The translations under genes and the position numbers were made by a program. A DNA stretch of 64,000 nt from Nodosilinea sp. WJT8-NPBG4 (GTDB taxonomy: Bacteria > Cyanobacteriota > Cyanobacteriia > Phormidesmidales > Phormidesmidaceae): NCBI GenBank assembly GCA_019359285.1, contig JAHHHQ010000036.1, positions 62,001 to 126,000 of the forward strand, in the 5' to 3' direction. This document shows, one piece after another, positions 25,931-34,011 of this stretch; position 1 is the stretch's first letter, and each line of letters starts with the position of its first letter. The notes under the pieces are model-generated. The model was not told the origin of the DNA. It saw only the letters and a list, made by a program, of their open reading frames with translations, and made no database searches.

Positions 25931-26344
25931 CTAGGCGGCCAGGCGCTTGAGCATGATACGAGTCATGACCGCATAGATGGCGGCCTCACTCATCTCGGGT
26001 AATCGCTCATAATCCTTACTCAACCGTCGATACCAGTTCAACCAGCCAAACGTGCGTTCCACAATCCAGCGCTTGGGTAAAAGTTCAAAGGCCTTGCCAG
26101 AGCGACTCATGACCTCAACGCGAGCCTGAATCATGAGCCACACCGCGAGGGCAAAAATATCGCCGCTGTAGCCTTGGTCGACCCAGAGCACCTGGCCTCG
26201 CTTCAGACTCGTAGCGTACTCTTCCAGCAACAGCATGAGCGCATAAGCCGTCACCAATCGTTCACTGGCGTTAGCCTCTGTGACTACAGCTTTCAAGACT
26301 AAGCCCAAACTATCCACCAGCAGATGACGCTTTCGGCCCTTCAC
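25931..26344 (-). CDS. IS5-family transposase, C-terminal part (frame B)
   Basis: 137 residues as an isolated frame, but it is read as the continuation of frame A. It carries the second catalytic Asp (WVDQGYSGD) and the final Glu in the signature RWIVERTFGWLNWYRRLSKDYE. The frame extends upstream past GTG 26344 to the slippery run, encoding EVYGYDGGKQVKGRKRHLLVD. Part of the DDE transposase that cuts and joins the IS ends. Confidence 0.9.
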   Translation of the reverse strand: MKGRKRHLLVDSLGLVLKAVVTEANASERLVTAYALMLLLEEYATSLKRGQVLWVDQGYSGDIFALAVWLMIQARVEVMSRSGKAFELLPKRWIVERTFGWLNWYRRLSKDYERLPEMSEAAIYAVMTRIMLKRLAA

Positions 26345-26733
26345 CTGCTTGCCGCCATCGTAGCCGTATACCTCCCCCTTTTTTCTGCGGTTTTCACCGA
26401 CTGACTATCTGCCGCAATCGCACTGGGGGAGGGGTCTCGTCCGGCTTGAATCCGGCACTGTTCGGACAACGTGCGGTTCATACGTTCCCAGATGCCTTGG
26501 CGCTGCCATTTTCGGTAGTAGGCATACACCGTATTGAACGACGGAAAGTCATGGGGCAACAGATGCCACTGGCAGCCGGTTTTCAGCTGGTAGAAAATTC
26601 CATTGCAGACCGCTCGCATGTTCGTCGTTCGCGGACGGCCACCCGCTTTAGCCGGTGGGATCAGGGGGGCTAGAATGGCCCATTCCGTATCACTAAGGTC
26701 TGTCGCATAGGTTGAGGACGATATCACTGTCAC
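26341..26733 (-). CDS. IS5-family transposase, N-terminal part (frame A)
   Basis: 130 residues with the DUF4096-type N-terminal domain (YATDLSDTEWAILAPLIPPAK, GCQWHLLPHDFPSFNTVYAYYRKWQ) and the first catalytic Asp in AADSQSVKT. Just after it the reverse strand has AAAAAAGGGGG; slipping there joins frame A to frame B and yields the complete DDE transposase. Without slipping it ends in a short unrelated tail. Confidence 0.9.
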   Translation of the reverse strand: MTVISSSTYATDLSDTEWAILAPLIPPAKAGGRPRTTNMRAVCNGIFYQLKTGCQWHLLPHDFPSFNTVYAYYRKWQRQGIWERMNRTLSEQCRIQAGRDPSPSAIAADSQSVKTAEKRGRYTATMAASR

Positions 26734-26904
26734 CTGCTACGCTCATCTACCTTGATCCTATGACCCTACTCACCGCCTCGGAGGTTCGGCAAACCCTACT
26801 TTGTAAATAGCCTCTAATTTGTGATGGATTGCCTCACCTACAGTTGGTTAGCCGAGTAACCCCGCCACCAGACTCCTACTTAACCCCGCCGAAGCCGATG
26901 CCGC

Positions 26905-26933
26905 TTGTTGTTGTAGTTTGGATACAACAACAA
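26905..26933. repeat. 11-bp inverted repeat TTGTTGTTGTA/TACAACAACAA
   Basis: Perfect 11-bp stem with a 7-base loop. No T-run follows, and its role is unknown. It lies in the gene-free stretch between the DUF433 remnant and the small gene at 27065. Confidence 0.7.
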
Positions 26934-27064
26934 ATTGATGGAAAGTTTCAGCGCAATCGCAGATCTTTTGTAGGTTAGGTTTATGGTTGGCAGAAAATTG
27001 CATTAGGCAGCGCCAGTCCATTGTCTAGCGTTTATCGCCATTAGTCTTAAAGACCGCAATGAAA

Positions 27065-27274
27065 TTATTCAGAGTCTTGGTCATCGACTTGACCCATACC
27101 TGCGCCATCTTCGTCGCGGCGATCGCCGAGCATTTGAGGGACGACAGCAGGATTTGAAAGGATTTCTTGGGGGTCTTTGTCGTAGCCACCCTTAGTGACT
27201 AGGTCACGAGGATCAAAGGTTTCCGCATCAGTAGATTGGGCGTTGTCGGGATTGTTATGTTGATTCTCAGTCAT
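27065..27274 (-). CDS. Small acidic hypothetical protein
   Basis: 69 residues, hydrophilic and strongly acidic, rich in Asp, Asn, Gln and Pro (DPRDLVTKGGYDKDPQEILSNPAVVPQM). There is no membrane segment or known motif. An AAGAAG-type ribosome site precedes the ATG, and the composition looks like a genuine conserved small cyanobacterial protein rather than a shadow. Function unknown. Confidence 0.6.
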   Translation of the reverse strand: MTENQHNNPDNAQSTDAETFDPRDLVTKGGYDKDPQEILSNPAVVPQMLGDRRDEDGAGMGQVDDQDSE

Positions 27275-27530
27275 AAAACCACTTCTTTTACGTCGGCTCC
27301 TAGGAGCACATACTTGTCAGCGTAAGCAGCAACAGCGATCGCTTCATCCCTCATCCGCTATACATTGAGTGCGATCGCAAATCTCTTGTAAGTAGGTTGA
27401 CCAAGGAAACCCCAACAGTCCCAGGTGGTATTACATAGTGCTAGATTAACGGCGGGTGTTGGGTTACTCTGCGAGAAGGCAAAGTTTACGCTACCTCAAC
27501 CCAACTTACTGACTCCTTCCTATCGCCAGC

Positions 27531-28133
27531 ATGCGCATAGCAATCCTCACATTTCAGGGGTTCAACGAACTGGATTCTCTCGTTGCACTAGGCGTGCTCA
27601 ACAGAATCAAGCAGCCAGATTGGCAAGTGACGCTGTGCTGCCCCGAGCCAACTGTCACATCAATGAATGGAGTCACGATCCACGCTCAATCCAGCCTCGA
27701 CGAAGTTGAGGCTGCCGACGCCGTCATCATTGGCAGTGGCGTCAAAACCCGAGAGGTAGTAGCTGACAAAGACCTTATGTCGCGCCTGCGCCTAGATCCC
27801 CAACGCCAATTGATCGGAGCGCAATGCTCCGGAACGCTCATCTTGGCAAAGCTCGGCATGCTCGGTTCCGTACCCGCCTGCACAGACCTCACAACAAAGC
27901 CCTGGGTTCAAGAAGCCGGGGTCGAAGTTCTCAACCAGCCATTCTTCGCAGCGGGTAACGTCGCCACAGCCGGCGGTTGCTTCGCCTCGCAATACCTGGT
28001 GGCTTGGATTATCGCTCGAAGCGAAGGCGAGGAAGCCGCAAAGGCAGCATTGCACTATGTCGCGCCCGTGGGCGAAAAGGAAGAGTACGTCTCGCGGGCC
28101 ATGAAAAACATTGCTCCGTATCTTGAGCACTGA
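27531..28133 (+). CDS. DJ-1/PfpI family protein
   Basis: A 200-residue class I glutamine amidotransferase-like protein. The start MRIAILTFQGFNELDSLVALGVL and the nucleophile elbow GAQCSGTLILAKLG, with the conserved Cys, are typical of the DJ-1/PfpI/AraC-N group; GGCFASQYLVAWII is the later conserved block. Members include isonitrile hydratases, chaperone or glyoxalase-like enzymes; the exact activity cannot be told here. It is flanked by a dispersed TGGGTTAC...CAACCCA repeat (27455-27505) upstream. Confidence 0.85.
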   Translation: MRIAILTFQGFNELDSLVALGVLNRIKQPDWQVTLCCPEPTVTSMNGVTIHAQSSLDEVEAADAVIIGSGVKTREVVADKDLMSRLRLDPQRQLIGAQCSGTLILAKLGMLGSVPACTDLTTKPWVQEAGVEVLNQPFFAAGNVATAGGCFASQYLVAWIIARSEGEEAAKAALHYVAPVGEKEEYVSRAMKNIAPYLEH

Positions 28134-28243
28134 CGCCTAACCCCTCGCTCAACCGGGCAAACAACTGCATGCGATCGCATCAGCCACGATTCACTGGGTG
28201 ACGTGAAAATATAACGGCAGCGTCGTCCCCAGCTATAAATCAC

Positions 28244-28615
28244 CTAAGGTGCGGGTGGAATTCGCGCCATTCTGCGAGATTGCAGCTCATCAGGCAACTT
28301 GAAGCAGGGCACCATGCCGTCTTTGCTGTCGAGATATAGCTCAGCAGCGGTGAGCAGATCGGCAGCGCCGGTGGCAGGGTCAAGGTCGGCAAAGAGATAG
28401 GTGGGCTTGCCGGTGCCCACGTAGGCGATCGCGCAGGGCTTTTCACAGATGCACAAACACCCTGTCGTCTCGATCGCCAGTTCACCCTTGCGAGGCCACT
28501 GATCATAGAGCGCTGCCAGGTGCTTCAGCAGGTGCTCCCCGCCCGTTTCCCCATCGCGCTTCTCTTCATCCTCAGAAAAGCCACAGCTTTTGCAAACAAT
28601 CAACTGGTCGGGCAT
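28244..28615 (-). CDS. DUF1636 Cys-rich putative metal-binding protein, module B
   Basis: A 123-residue paralogue of the protein at 16973. The Cys pattern CKSC near the start and GCLCICEKPCAIAY in the middle, plus the C-terminal LYLDSKDGMVPCFKLP block, define the family. It starts two bases after the stop of binding protein B, so the two are translationally linked. Iron-sulfur or metal binding is suggested by the Cys residues but not proven. Confidence 0.87.
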   Translation of the reverse strand: MPDQLIVCKSCGFSEDEEKRDGETGGEHLLKHLAALYDQWPRKGELAIETTGCLCICEKPCAIAYVGTGKPTYLFADLDPATGAADLLTAAELYLDSKDGMVPCFKLPDELQSRRMARIPPAP

Positions 28616-28617
28616 GC

Positions 28618-29622
28618 CTACGATGGCTCCACAAGATATTTGAACAGGTCATCCAGAATGGCATTGGCTGCGATCGGGCCGCTGCCAATCCAGTAGCTGG
28701 GTACGGTGTAGACACGCCCAGCCTGCACCGCTTTGAGCTGTCGCCAGAGCGGGTCTTGTCGCAGCGTTTCTAGTTTTTGCTCGGCCGATGCCATCGCCTC
28801 AGGGGTGTTCTCACCCGTCCAGAGAAAAATGACATCGCCATCGGCCTGCCCCAGCAGCTCTCGGCTAATGCTGGTTTGAATCGGGTTGTCGAAAAGGTTC
28901 GCTGCCTCATCGGCTCCAATATCCTGAGCGGTCGGTCGGGCCAACCCCGCATCTTGCAACACAGTGCCCACAAACGAATCGCGCAGGTAAAGATTGATGG
29001 TGTCAGGATAAATTCGCACCACCGACACCTGAAGGTCGTTGAGGCGATCGCCCATCTGAGCCTTAAAGTCTGCTGTTCTCGCATCGTAATCGGCCATCGT
29101 CTGCTGCGCCGCATCCGTTTGCCCCAGAGCCGCCGCCATCTGCTGAAACAATGTTTTCCACTGACCGCTATGCTCAAAGGTAAACATAAGCGTTGGCGCA
29201 ATTTGAGTGGCCTGGGCATAGGCCGCCTGATTGTCGTTAAGCCCCACAATCAAATTGGGCTTGAGGGCCAGCACCTGCTCTAGATTGGGCTCTCCCGTCT
29301 GCCCGACGTTCTCGACCTGGGCCACTTGCTCCGCCATGTGCTCCATCAAGCCGCCCATAGCTGTGGCAATGGGGGAGAGACCCGATGCGATCGCATACTC
29401 AAACGTCACCCCATCTAGCGTCACCAACCGCTCATAGGTCTTCGGCACACAGGTCGTTCCAGCTGCATGTTCAACCTCAGTGCAATCCACCGCAGCCGAT
29501 TGATCAACGGTTGATTCTCCCCCCTGACAAGCAACCACTAATCCCAGGGTCACTAGCGCCAGGGCAAGGTTGATTGCCCACTGTCTTAGAACTTGTAAGC
29601 TCAAATGTCTAACCTCACTCAT
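28618..29622 (-). CDS. Ferric siderophore-binding lipoprotein, module B
   Basis: 334 residues with signal sequence and lipobox LGLVVAC. The FecB/FhuD-type fold shows in YERLVTLDGVTFEYAIASGLSPIATA, LEQVLALKPNLIVGLND and VQAGRVYTVPSYWIGSGPIAANAILDDLFKYLVE; the last block is shared with binding protein A (AADAVIDDLFKYLVE), so A and B are close paralogues. No permease is encoded nearby, and it presumably uses the FecCD importer at 8.9-12.0 kb. It lies between receptor B and the DUF1636 gene. Confidence 0.9.
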   Translation of the reverse strand: MSEVRHLSLQVLRQWAINLALALVTLGLVVACQGGESTVDQSAAVDCTEVEHAAGTTCVPKTYERLVTLDGVTFEYAIASGLSPIATAMGGLMEHMAEQVAQVENVGQTGEPNLEQVLALKPNLIVGLNDNQAAYAQATQIAPTLMFTFEHSGQWKTLFQQMAAALGQTDAAQQTMADYDARTADFKAQMGDRLNDLQVSVVRIYPDTINLYLRDSFVGTVLQDAGLARPTAQDIGADEAANLFDNPIQTSISRELLGQADGDVIFLWTGENTPEAMASAEQKLETLRQDPLWRQLKAVQAGRVYTVPSYWIGSGPIAANAILDDLFKYLVEPS

Positions 29623-29689
29623 TTATCTTGCGATCGCTTATTCACTCAGGTTCGTCCCAATTTTGTCGGCCCACCCTGCAGGAAGGAAG

Positions 29690-29768
29690 CTGCACCTAAA
29701 TTCCTCTCTCTGAGGAAGAGGGACGTTGAAAGTCCGGTTCCCCTTCTCCCCAAGGAAGAAGGGGATGT
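29690..29768. repeat. REP-like palindromes (CTCTCTCTGAGG / CCCCTTCTCC)
   Basis: Two adjacent imperfect hairpins, 29703-29721 and 29740-29764, in the spacer between receptor B and its binding protein. The same two-hairpin layout occurs at 36083-36141 between module C genes. Confidence 0.75.
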
Positions 29769-29832
29769 AGAGCTATGCTCTTCCCGCAAGTTGGGTCAAC
29801 TTGCAGAAGTAGGATGCACCCTATTTACTGTC

Positions 29833-32316
29833 CTAAAATTCCACCCCCACCCTAGCTGAAACCGACAGCGGTGCTCCGGGAGTTACACCCAAAAACTGAT
29901 CCGACGAGGTGAAATAACGGCTATTGAATAGGTTTTCGACATTGAGCTGGGCTCGCCAGTTGTCGCGGCGATAAAACAGCGCTGCATCGGTGCGAAAATA
30001 GCTGGGCAGCGTAAAACTATTGTCAGAATTACCCGCTCGCTGACTGACGTAATACAATCCCAGGCCAAAGCCTAGCCCCTCCAAACTTCCCTCTTGTAGC
30101 TCGTAGGTGCTCCACAGGCTAAATTGGTTGTCGGGCACATTGGCCAGACTATTGCCCACCGGAATGGAGTTGTCTTTGCTGACAAAGGCATCTAGCAAGG
30201 TGTAGTTGGCGGTGAGGTTCCACCCCGGCAAAACTTCGCCGCCTAAGCCCAGTTCAAAGCCTCGGCTCGCCACCTCGCCCGTCTGCACTGAAAACAGACG
30301 ATTGTTGGGGTCAGGAGTTCGCACATTCCGGCGGCGAATGTCGAACAGGGCCGCAGTAAAGCTTAAGCTGTCGGTAATATCGCCCTTAACCCCCACCTCA
30401 AACTGTCGACCCCGCTCGGGGTCAAAGGTGGATTCGTCAGCGTTGCGGCTGACCCCAAAGGAAGGCTGAAATGAGGTGGTGTACGACGCATAGAGCGACA
30501 CCGGCTCAATCGGTTGATAAACAATGCCGACCCGAGGCGAAAAAGCGCTGTCTGACTGGCTAAACTCTTCGCGGGGCTGGCCGATATCTCGGGTCGTGCG
30601 AAACTGGTCGGCGGTGTCGTACCGCACCCCGGCCAGCAGCTTTAGATTCGGCAAAATATCGATCTGATCTTGCAGATAAATGCCCAAAGTTCTAATCGTG
30701 TCGTCCCTAAAGAACTCGGGTTCGATGGCGTAGGGAATGCCCGTGTAGACCGGGTTAAAAATATTGATGGAGTTGTAGGAATTGCTGAACTGAAACTCGG
30801 GTTGCTCCAGCGTATTGCGATATTCAACGCCAAACAATACCTGGTGAGGAATGGAGCCGGTGTTAAAACGCCCAACAGCTTCTGCATTGGTGTAAAAGCG
30901 CTGGTAGGTGCCACCTGCAAAGTAAGCCAAGCGCCCCAGCTCGCCAGTCGTTTCATCCAGCGAATCGAATAGGGGGGCGTAGCGGCGCGGCGCATATCGT
31001 TGGTATCGAAGGGTGTGGCGCAGGTCAAGATTCTCGTTGACCTCGTGGTTGAGGCGATAACCCAGGTTGAACTGCTCTTGGGAAAATTCGCCAAAATCTT
31101 CGCCCAAAAAGCGATCGCGCGGCAGATCGATAATGCCATTGGCACCCACCACCAAACCTTCGTCGATAGTTTCGCGATCGCTCGTATACTGCCCATACAC
31201 ATCCAGCGAGGTGCTGGGGCTAATATCCCAGGTGATGATCGGCGAAATCAGCAGCCTGCGGCCATCCACCAAATTGCGAAAACTGTTGAAATTTTCGTAG
31301 GACACATTGAGTCGGTAGCGAACAGCGCTGTCCTCTGTGATGGGTCCCGATAGGTCAACCGCTCCGTCGTAGCTGCCAAAGCTATCGACACCCGCAGAGA
31401 TGTCATAAAACGGCTCACTCAGCGGGCGCTTTGGTACCAGGTTAATAATGCCACCCGGCTCACCCTGGCCAAACAGCACCGAGGCAGGCCCGCGCAGCAC
31501 CTCGACCCGCTCAATGTCGTTGGTGCTCAACCCCCCCAACGAGAATGTCTCGACCCCATCGCGAAAAACGCCGCCCCGATTCTCAAAACCGCGAATTAGA
31601 AAGCCTGGGCCAAACGCGCTCAGGCCCCGACCACCGTTGTCGGCCACCGAACCCGCTGTCTCTAGGGTATTGCCCAACTCCCGCGCATCGCGGTCTTCAA
31701 TCACCGCCTGGGGGATCACCTGAATCGACTGGGGAATGTCGCGCAGGGGCGTATCGGTGCGGGTTGCGGTGCTGGAGTCACTGGGCGCATAACCTTCATC
31801 GCCCTCACCCGTCACCCCAATGCGAATGACTTCTTCCTCTCCAGAGGCCAAGCTTAGCCCTGGTGTAACACCCAGCACCAGCCCGGCCGCCCCAGAGCTC
31901 ACATTCACCGCTGGTGGCCCATCGCTGCCGGTAATCGACACCCTTACTCGGTTATCCCCCAGGCTGGTCACACTCACCAGGGCAATGCCCTCGGCAGGGC
32001 CAAACTGCTCAAAACTCTCGCCCTCCGGCAGCGCCAGCACCGCATTGGGAATGTCTGCCACCAGCGCATTGCCGACTACCGAGGTGGTAGGCTCTCCCAG
32101 CGCCTCATTGGCATCTAGCACCAGGCGAATTCCCTGACCGTCGGGTTCCACCCGCACGCCGGTAATCTGCGTTGCCCCCTGGGCCAGATTGAGATCTGCC
32201 GCCTGCCCGCTGGGTGCCACCTCCACTAACGGCAGCGCCGTTTCAGCCTGAGCCGCCATTGGCACCAGCGCCAGCCATCCCGCCAACCACACCAACCGCT
32301 GCAATCGAACTCCCAT
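29833..32316 (-). CDS. TonB-dependent siderophore receptor with AMIN domain, module B
   Basis: About 827 residues. Signal peptide (LVWLAGWLALVPMAAQAE), AMIN-type domain (~50-155: VRVEPDGQGIRLVLDANEAL..., VRVSITGSDGPPAVNV), plug (TPLRDIPQSIQVIPQAVIEDRDA; LRGPASVLFGQGEPGGIINLVPKRP) and a barrel ending in Phe (RVGVEF). It shares the AMIN-to-plug linker (IRIGVTGEGDEGY) with receptor A, showing common origin. ATG at 32316 follows AGGTGG; a GTG one codon earlier is possible. Imports a ferric siderophore with TonB energy. Confidence 0.93.
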   Translation of the reverse strand: MGVRLQRLVWLAGWLALVPMAAQAETALPLVEVAPSGQAADLNLAQGATQITGVRVEPDGQGIRLVLDANEALGEPTTSVVGNALVADIPNAVLALPEGESFEQFGPAEGIALVSVTSLGDNRVRVSITGSDGPPAVNVSSGAAGLVLGVTPGLSLASGEEEVIRIGVTGEGDEGYAPSDSSTATRTDTPLRDIPQSIQVIPQAVIEDRDARELGNTLETAGSVADNGGRGLSAFGPGFLIRGFENRGGVFRDGVETFSLGGLSTNDIERVEVLRGPASVLFGQGEPGGIINLVPKRPLSEPFYDISAGVDSFGSYDGAVDLSGPITEDSAVRYRLNVSYENFNSFRNLVDGRRLLISPIITWDISPSTSLDVYGQYTSDRETIDEGLVVGANGIIDLPRDRFLGEDFGEFSQEQFNLGYRLNHEVNENLDLRHTLRYQRYAPRRYAPLFDSLDETTGELGRLAYFAGGTYQRFYTNAEAVGRFNTGSIPHQVLFGVEYRNTLEQPEFQFSNSYNSINIFNPVYTGIPYAIEPEFFRDDTIRTLGIYLQDQIDILPNLKLLAGVRYDTADQFRTTRDIGQPREEFSQSDSAFSPRVGIVYQPIEPVSLYASYTTSFQPSFGVSRNADESTFDPERGRQFEVGVKGDITDSLSFTAALFDIRRRNVRTPDPNNRLFSVQTGEVASRGFELGLGGEVLPGWNLTANYTLLDAFVSKDNSIPVGNSLANVPDNQFSLWSTYELQEGSLEGLGFGLGLYYVSQRAGNSDNSFTLPSYFRTDAALFYRRDNWRAQLNVENLFNSRYFTSSDQFLGVTPGAPLSVSARVGVEF

Positions 32317-32374
32317 CACACCACCTGTAAATCGTTGAGGACAATGCCCTAGCTATCCATAGCTTTGAGACAAT

Positions 32375-32390
32375 CAGGAATACTTCTCAA
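32375..32390 (-). promoter_or_regulatory. Candidate Fur-like box before receptor B
   Basis: Reverse strand TTGAGAAGTATTCCTG, about 60 bases upstream of the receptor start, aligns with TTGAGAATACTTCTCG before receptor A. Confidence 0.4.
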
Positions 32391-32439
32391 CAAGATACAG
32401 GTCAGTGGGAACCACTAAAGCGAAGGATGATCCCTAGAC

Positions 32440-32468
32440 GGAGTTTTTGCGATCAGATTTGGGAGTTT
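32440..32468 (-). promoter_or_regulatory. 22-bp-spaced direct repeat upstream of receptor B
   Basis: Reverse strand AAACTCC occurs at 32462-32468 and again at 32440-32446, a 22-bp period; the A-rich plus (G/C)TCC core resembles AAAAAGTCC of the 21-bp repeats before receptor A. Likely AraC-type operator half-sites (inference). Confidence 0.45.
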
Positions 32469-32469
32469 C

Positions 32470-32555
32470 TGGGAGCAAGTGGGAGAGTAGATGAGTGGGC
32501 AGGTGGATGGGTAGATGGGTGGATGGGTAGGCGGGTGGATGAGTGGATGGGATAC
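32470..32555. repeat. G-rich octamer block
   Basis: Units GGGTGGAT, GGGTAGAT, GGGTAGGC, GAGTGGAT in tandem. It faces the C-rich block at 32795-32872, so the two could pair across a 240-base loop. Confidence 0.85.
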
Positions 32556-32588
32556 GATTCCGGGCGTTGCTTAACGCAAGTATGATTT

Positions 32589-32661
32589 GCCCCACCAGCC
32601 CCCATTTTTGGGGGGAGCCAGAGTCTCAAAGTCCCCCAGAATTCGGGGATTTAGGGGGCCA
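32589..32661. repeat. Palindromic dispersed element CCCCCAGAATTCGGGG
   Basis: CCCCCATTTTTGGGGGG is followed by a second palindrome around GAATTC (CCCCCAGAATTCGGGGAT). It resembles small intergenic palindromic repeats common in cyanobacteria; no coding potential. Confidence 0.65.
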
Positions 32662-32794
32662 GGCAGAGTCTAAAGGTTTTGCCGGTTCATTCCTCGATTC
32701 AGCAATGCCCGATTCCGCTTTATGCTCTGCACCACACACCTACACGCCTAATAAATATAGGGAGATTGTCTTTCTACCCTTCACTCGTCGCACA

Positions 32795-32872
32795 CTTCAC
32801 CAACCCATCCACCCATCTACCCATCTACTCATCCACCCGCCTACCCGCCTACCCACCCACCCCCTACGCCCT
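32795..32872. repeat. C-rich octamer block at AraC gene B 3' end
   Basis: Units CCCATCCA, CCCATCTA, CTCATCCA, CCCGCCTA, CCCACCCA. It ends at the stop codon of the AraC gene. Confidence 0.85.
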
Positions 32873-33796
32873 CCTCCCCCTCACATACACCCCCGGATTC
32901 ACGCCGTACTTGCGGCGAAAGGCGGCGGCGAAGTGTCCCCGGCTGGCAAAGCCTACGGCCTCGGCGGCGGCGGTGACGCTGAGGTCGCCCGATTCGAGTA
33001 GCTGGCGCGATCGCTCCATGCGGTGCTCGTGCAAATAGCCAAATACCGTAGTGCCAAAAACCTGACGAAAGCCCACCTTGAGCTTGTGGTCGTTGATGCC
33101 TACCGCCCGCGCTAGCTCAATCAGCGTGGGGGGATGGGCAATCTGACGGCACAGCAGCTTGCTGGCATAGTGAATGCGTTCTACATCGTCGGCTTTGAGG
33201 GTCGGTGGGCTGAAGCTGTCAGACATTGATTTCAGGTCTTCAATCAAGAGCGCCAGCAGCTCCCACACTTTGCTTTCCAGATAAAGCCGTTGGGTTAACC
33301 CTTGAAATGGACAGTGCAAAATCGCCTGCACCGCCATTTGCATAGCCGCCGTGGGGGTGCCAGAGCGCTCCAGGTAGCGTTGATCCGCAGGGCGCAACAG
33401 GTCTGGGAGATCGTCGCAAGCCTCCCCAATCCACTGGTGGAAGGCGTAGGGATCGATATGGACGTTGATCCCTACAATCCGTCGATTACCGGGGACCCGC
33501 CAGGCCTCCGCCGGGGCCAGACCACTGCCAAAAAAGACGTAGCGCTGACTACTTTTGCCGCCGCTCTGAACCTGCTCAAAAATAAATTCCAGTGGATGTT
33601 CGCGATCGCAGTGTCTGATCTCCAGATCATCGTGCAGACAGATCTCTTCCAGACAGAGTTCGACGCCCTCGCGCAGGGCCACATAGCGCTGTTGCCCCTG
33701 CCCGAGAGCAGCAGGATAAGCCGTTACTTCGCCGTCTGTTGCGGTAGCCTCGTCGAGCCAGTTCGCGTAGTCAGCTTGGGAAAGGGTAATGGTCAT
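32864..33796 (-). CDS. AraC-family transcriptional regulator (PchR-like), module B
   Basis: About 310 residues from ATG 33796 (MTITLSQADYANWL), matching the MTI start of regulators A and C; the frame opens earlier at a TTG (33907). The C-terminal AraC domain reads LIELARAVGINDHKLKVGFRQVFGTTVFGYLHEHRMERSRQLL and VTAAAEAVGFASRGHFAAAFRRKYGVNPGVY. The N-terminal sensing domain is like that of the other two. It probably controls receptor B, encoded just downstream on the same strand, in response to ferric siderophore. Confidence 0.9.
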   Translation of the reverse strand: MTITLSQADYANWLDEATATDGEVTAYPAALGQGQQRYVALREGVELCLEEICLHDDLEIRHCDREHPLEFIFEQVQSGGKSSQRYVFFGSGLAPAEAWRVPGNRRIVGINVHIDPYAFHQWIGEACDDLPDLLRPADQRYLERSGTPTAAMQMAVQAILHCPFQGLTQRLYLESKVWELLALLIEDLKSMSDSFSPPTLKADDVERIHYASKLLCRQIAHPPTLIELARAVGINDHKLKVGFRQVFGTTVFGYLHEHRMERSRQLLESGDLSVTAAAEAVGFASRGHFAAAFRRKYGVNPGVYVRGRRA

Positions 33797-33959
33797 AGCG
33801 ACGGGCGCAGCAGCGCTATAGCAATAAAACGGGAGTGATAAAACGGGGTTGCCCCAACGCCAGCCGACAATTCCTTGCAGACAGGCCTTTGGAGCAACCC
33901 CTAGCAATTACATCCAAAGCATTAGATGTGAGAGAGGATAGAAAAAAGCTTAGCTTAAT

Positions 33960-33975
33960 TGGTATTAATTCTCAA
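33960..33975 (-). promoter_or_regulatory. Candidate Fur-like box before AraC regulator B
   Basis: Reverse strand TTGAGAATTAATACCA, 164 bases before the preferred start (52 before the alternative TTG). Part of a set of TTGAGAA boxes at iron genes in the window. Confidence 0.4.
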
Positions 33976-34011
33976 TAGCTTAAGTTTGGGTTTTGCCTTG
34001 GGCCTCAGCCC

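Larger units (their letters stand above)
25909..26814 (-). mobile_element. IS5-family insertion sequence (IS1031-like), 906 bp
   Basis: Ends are inverted repeats GAGGCTATTTATAAAGT (left) and its near-complement ending TAAATAGCCTC (right). A 3-bp target duplication TAA is present at 25906-25908 and 26815-26817, as expected for the TNA targets of the IS1031 group. Two overlapping reading frames encode the transposase through a frameshift. It appears complete and possibly active. Confidence 0.9.
25831..26859 (+). pseudogene. DUF433-type antitoxin gene remnant interrupted by IS element
   Basis: Left of the IS, 25831-25905 reads LTYPHIEKIEQQPARL followed by QRILRIRVA. Right of it, 26818-26859 reads FVMDCLTYSWLAE then stop. 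Joined across the 3-bp duplication the two halves are in the same frame and match the known pattern of cyanobacterial DUF433 proteins (HIEK...ARLQR...RIRVAQIVMDYL). A stop codon (TAA) is present at the junction and the C-terminal end is missing, so the gene is decayed beyond the insertion itself. The start (TTG 25831) is uncertain. No partner toxin gene was recognised. Confidence 0.65.
32317..32863. other. Receptor B promoter region and repeat-filled spacer
   Basis: No gene. It contains the receptor B control region (32317-32470), a G-rich octamer block (32470-32555), a palindromic CCCCCAGAATTCGGGG element (32589-32661) and a C-rich octamer block (32795-32872) running into the AraC gene stop. 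Confidence 0.65.
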
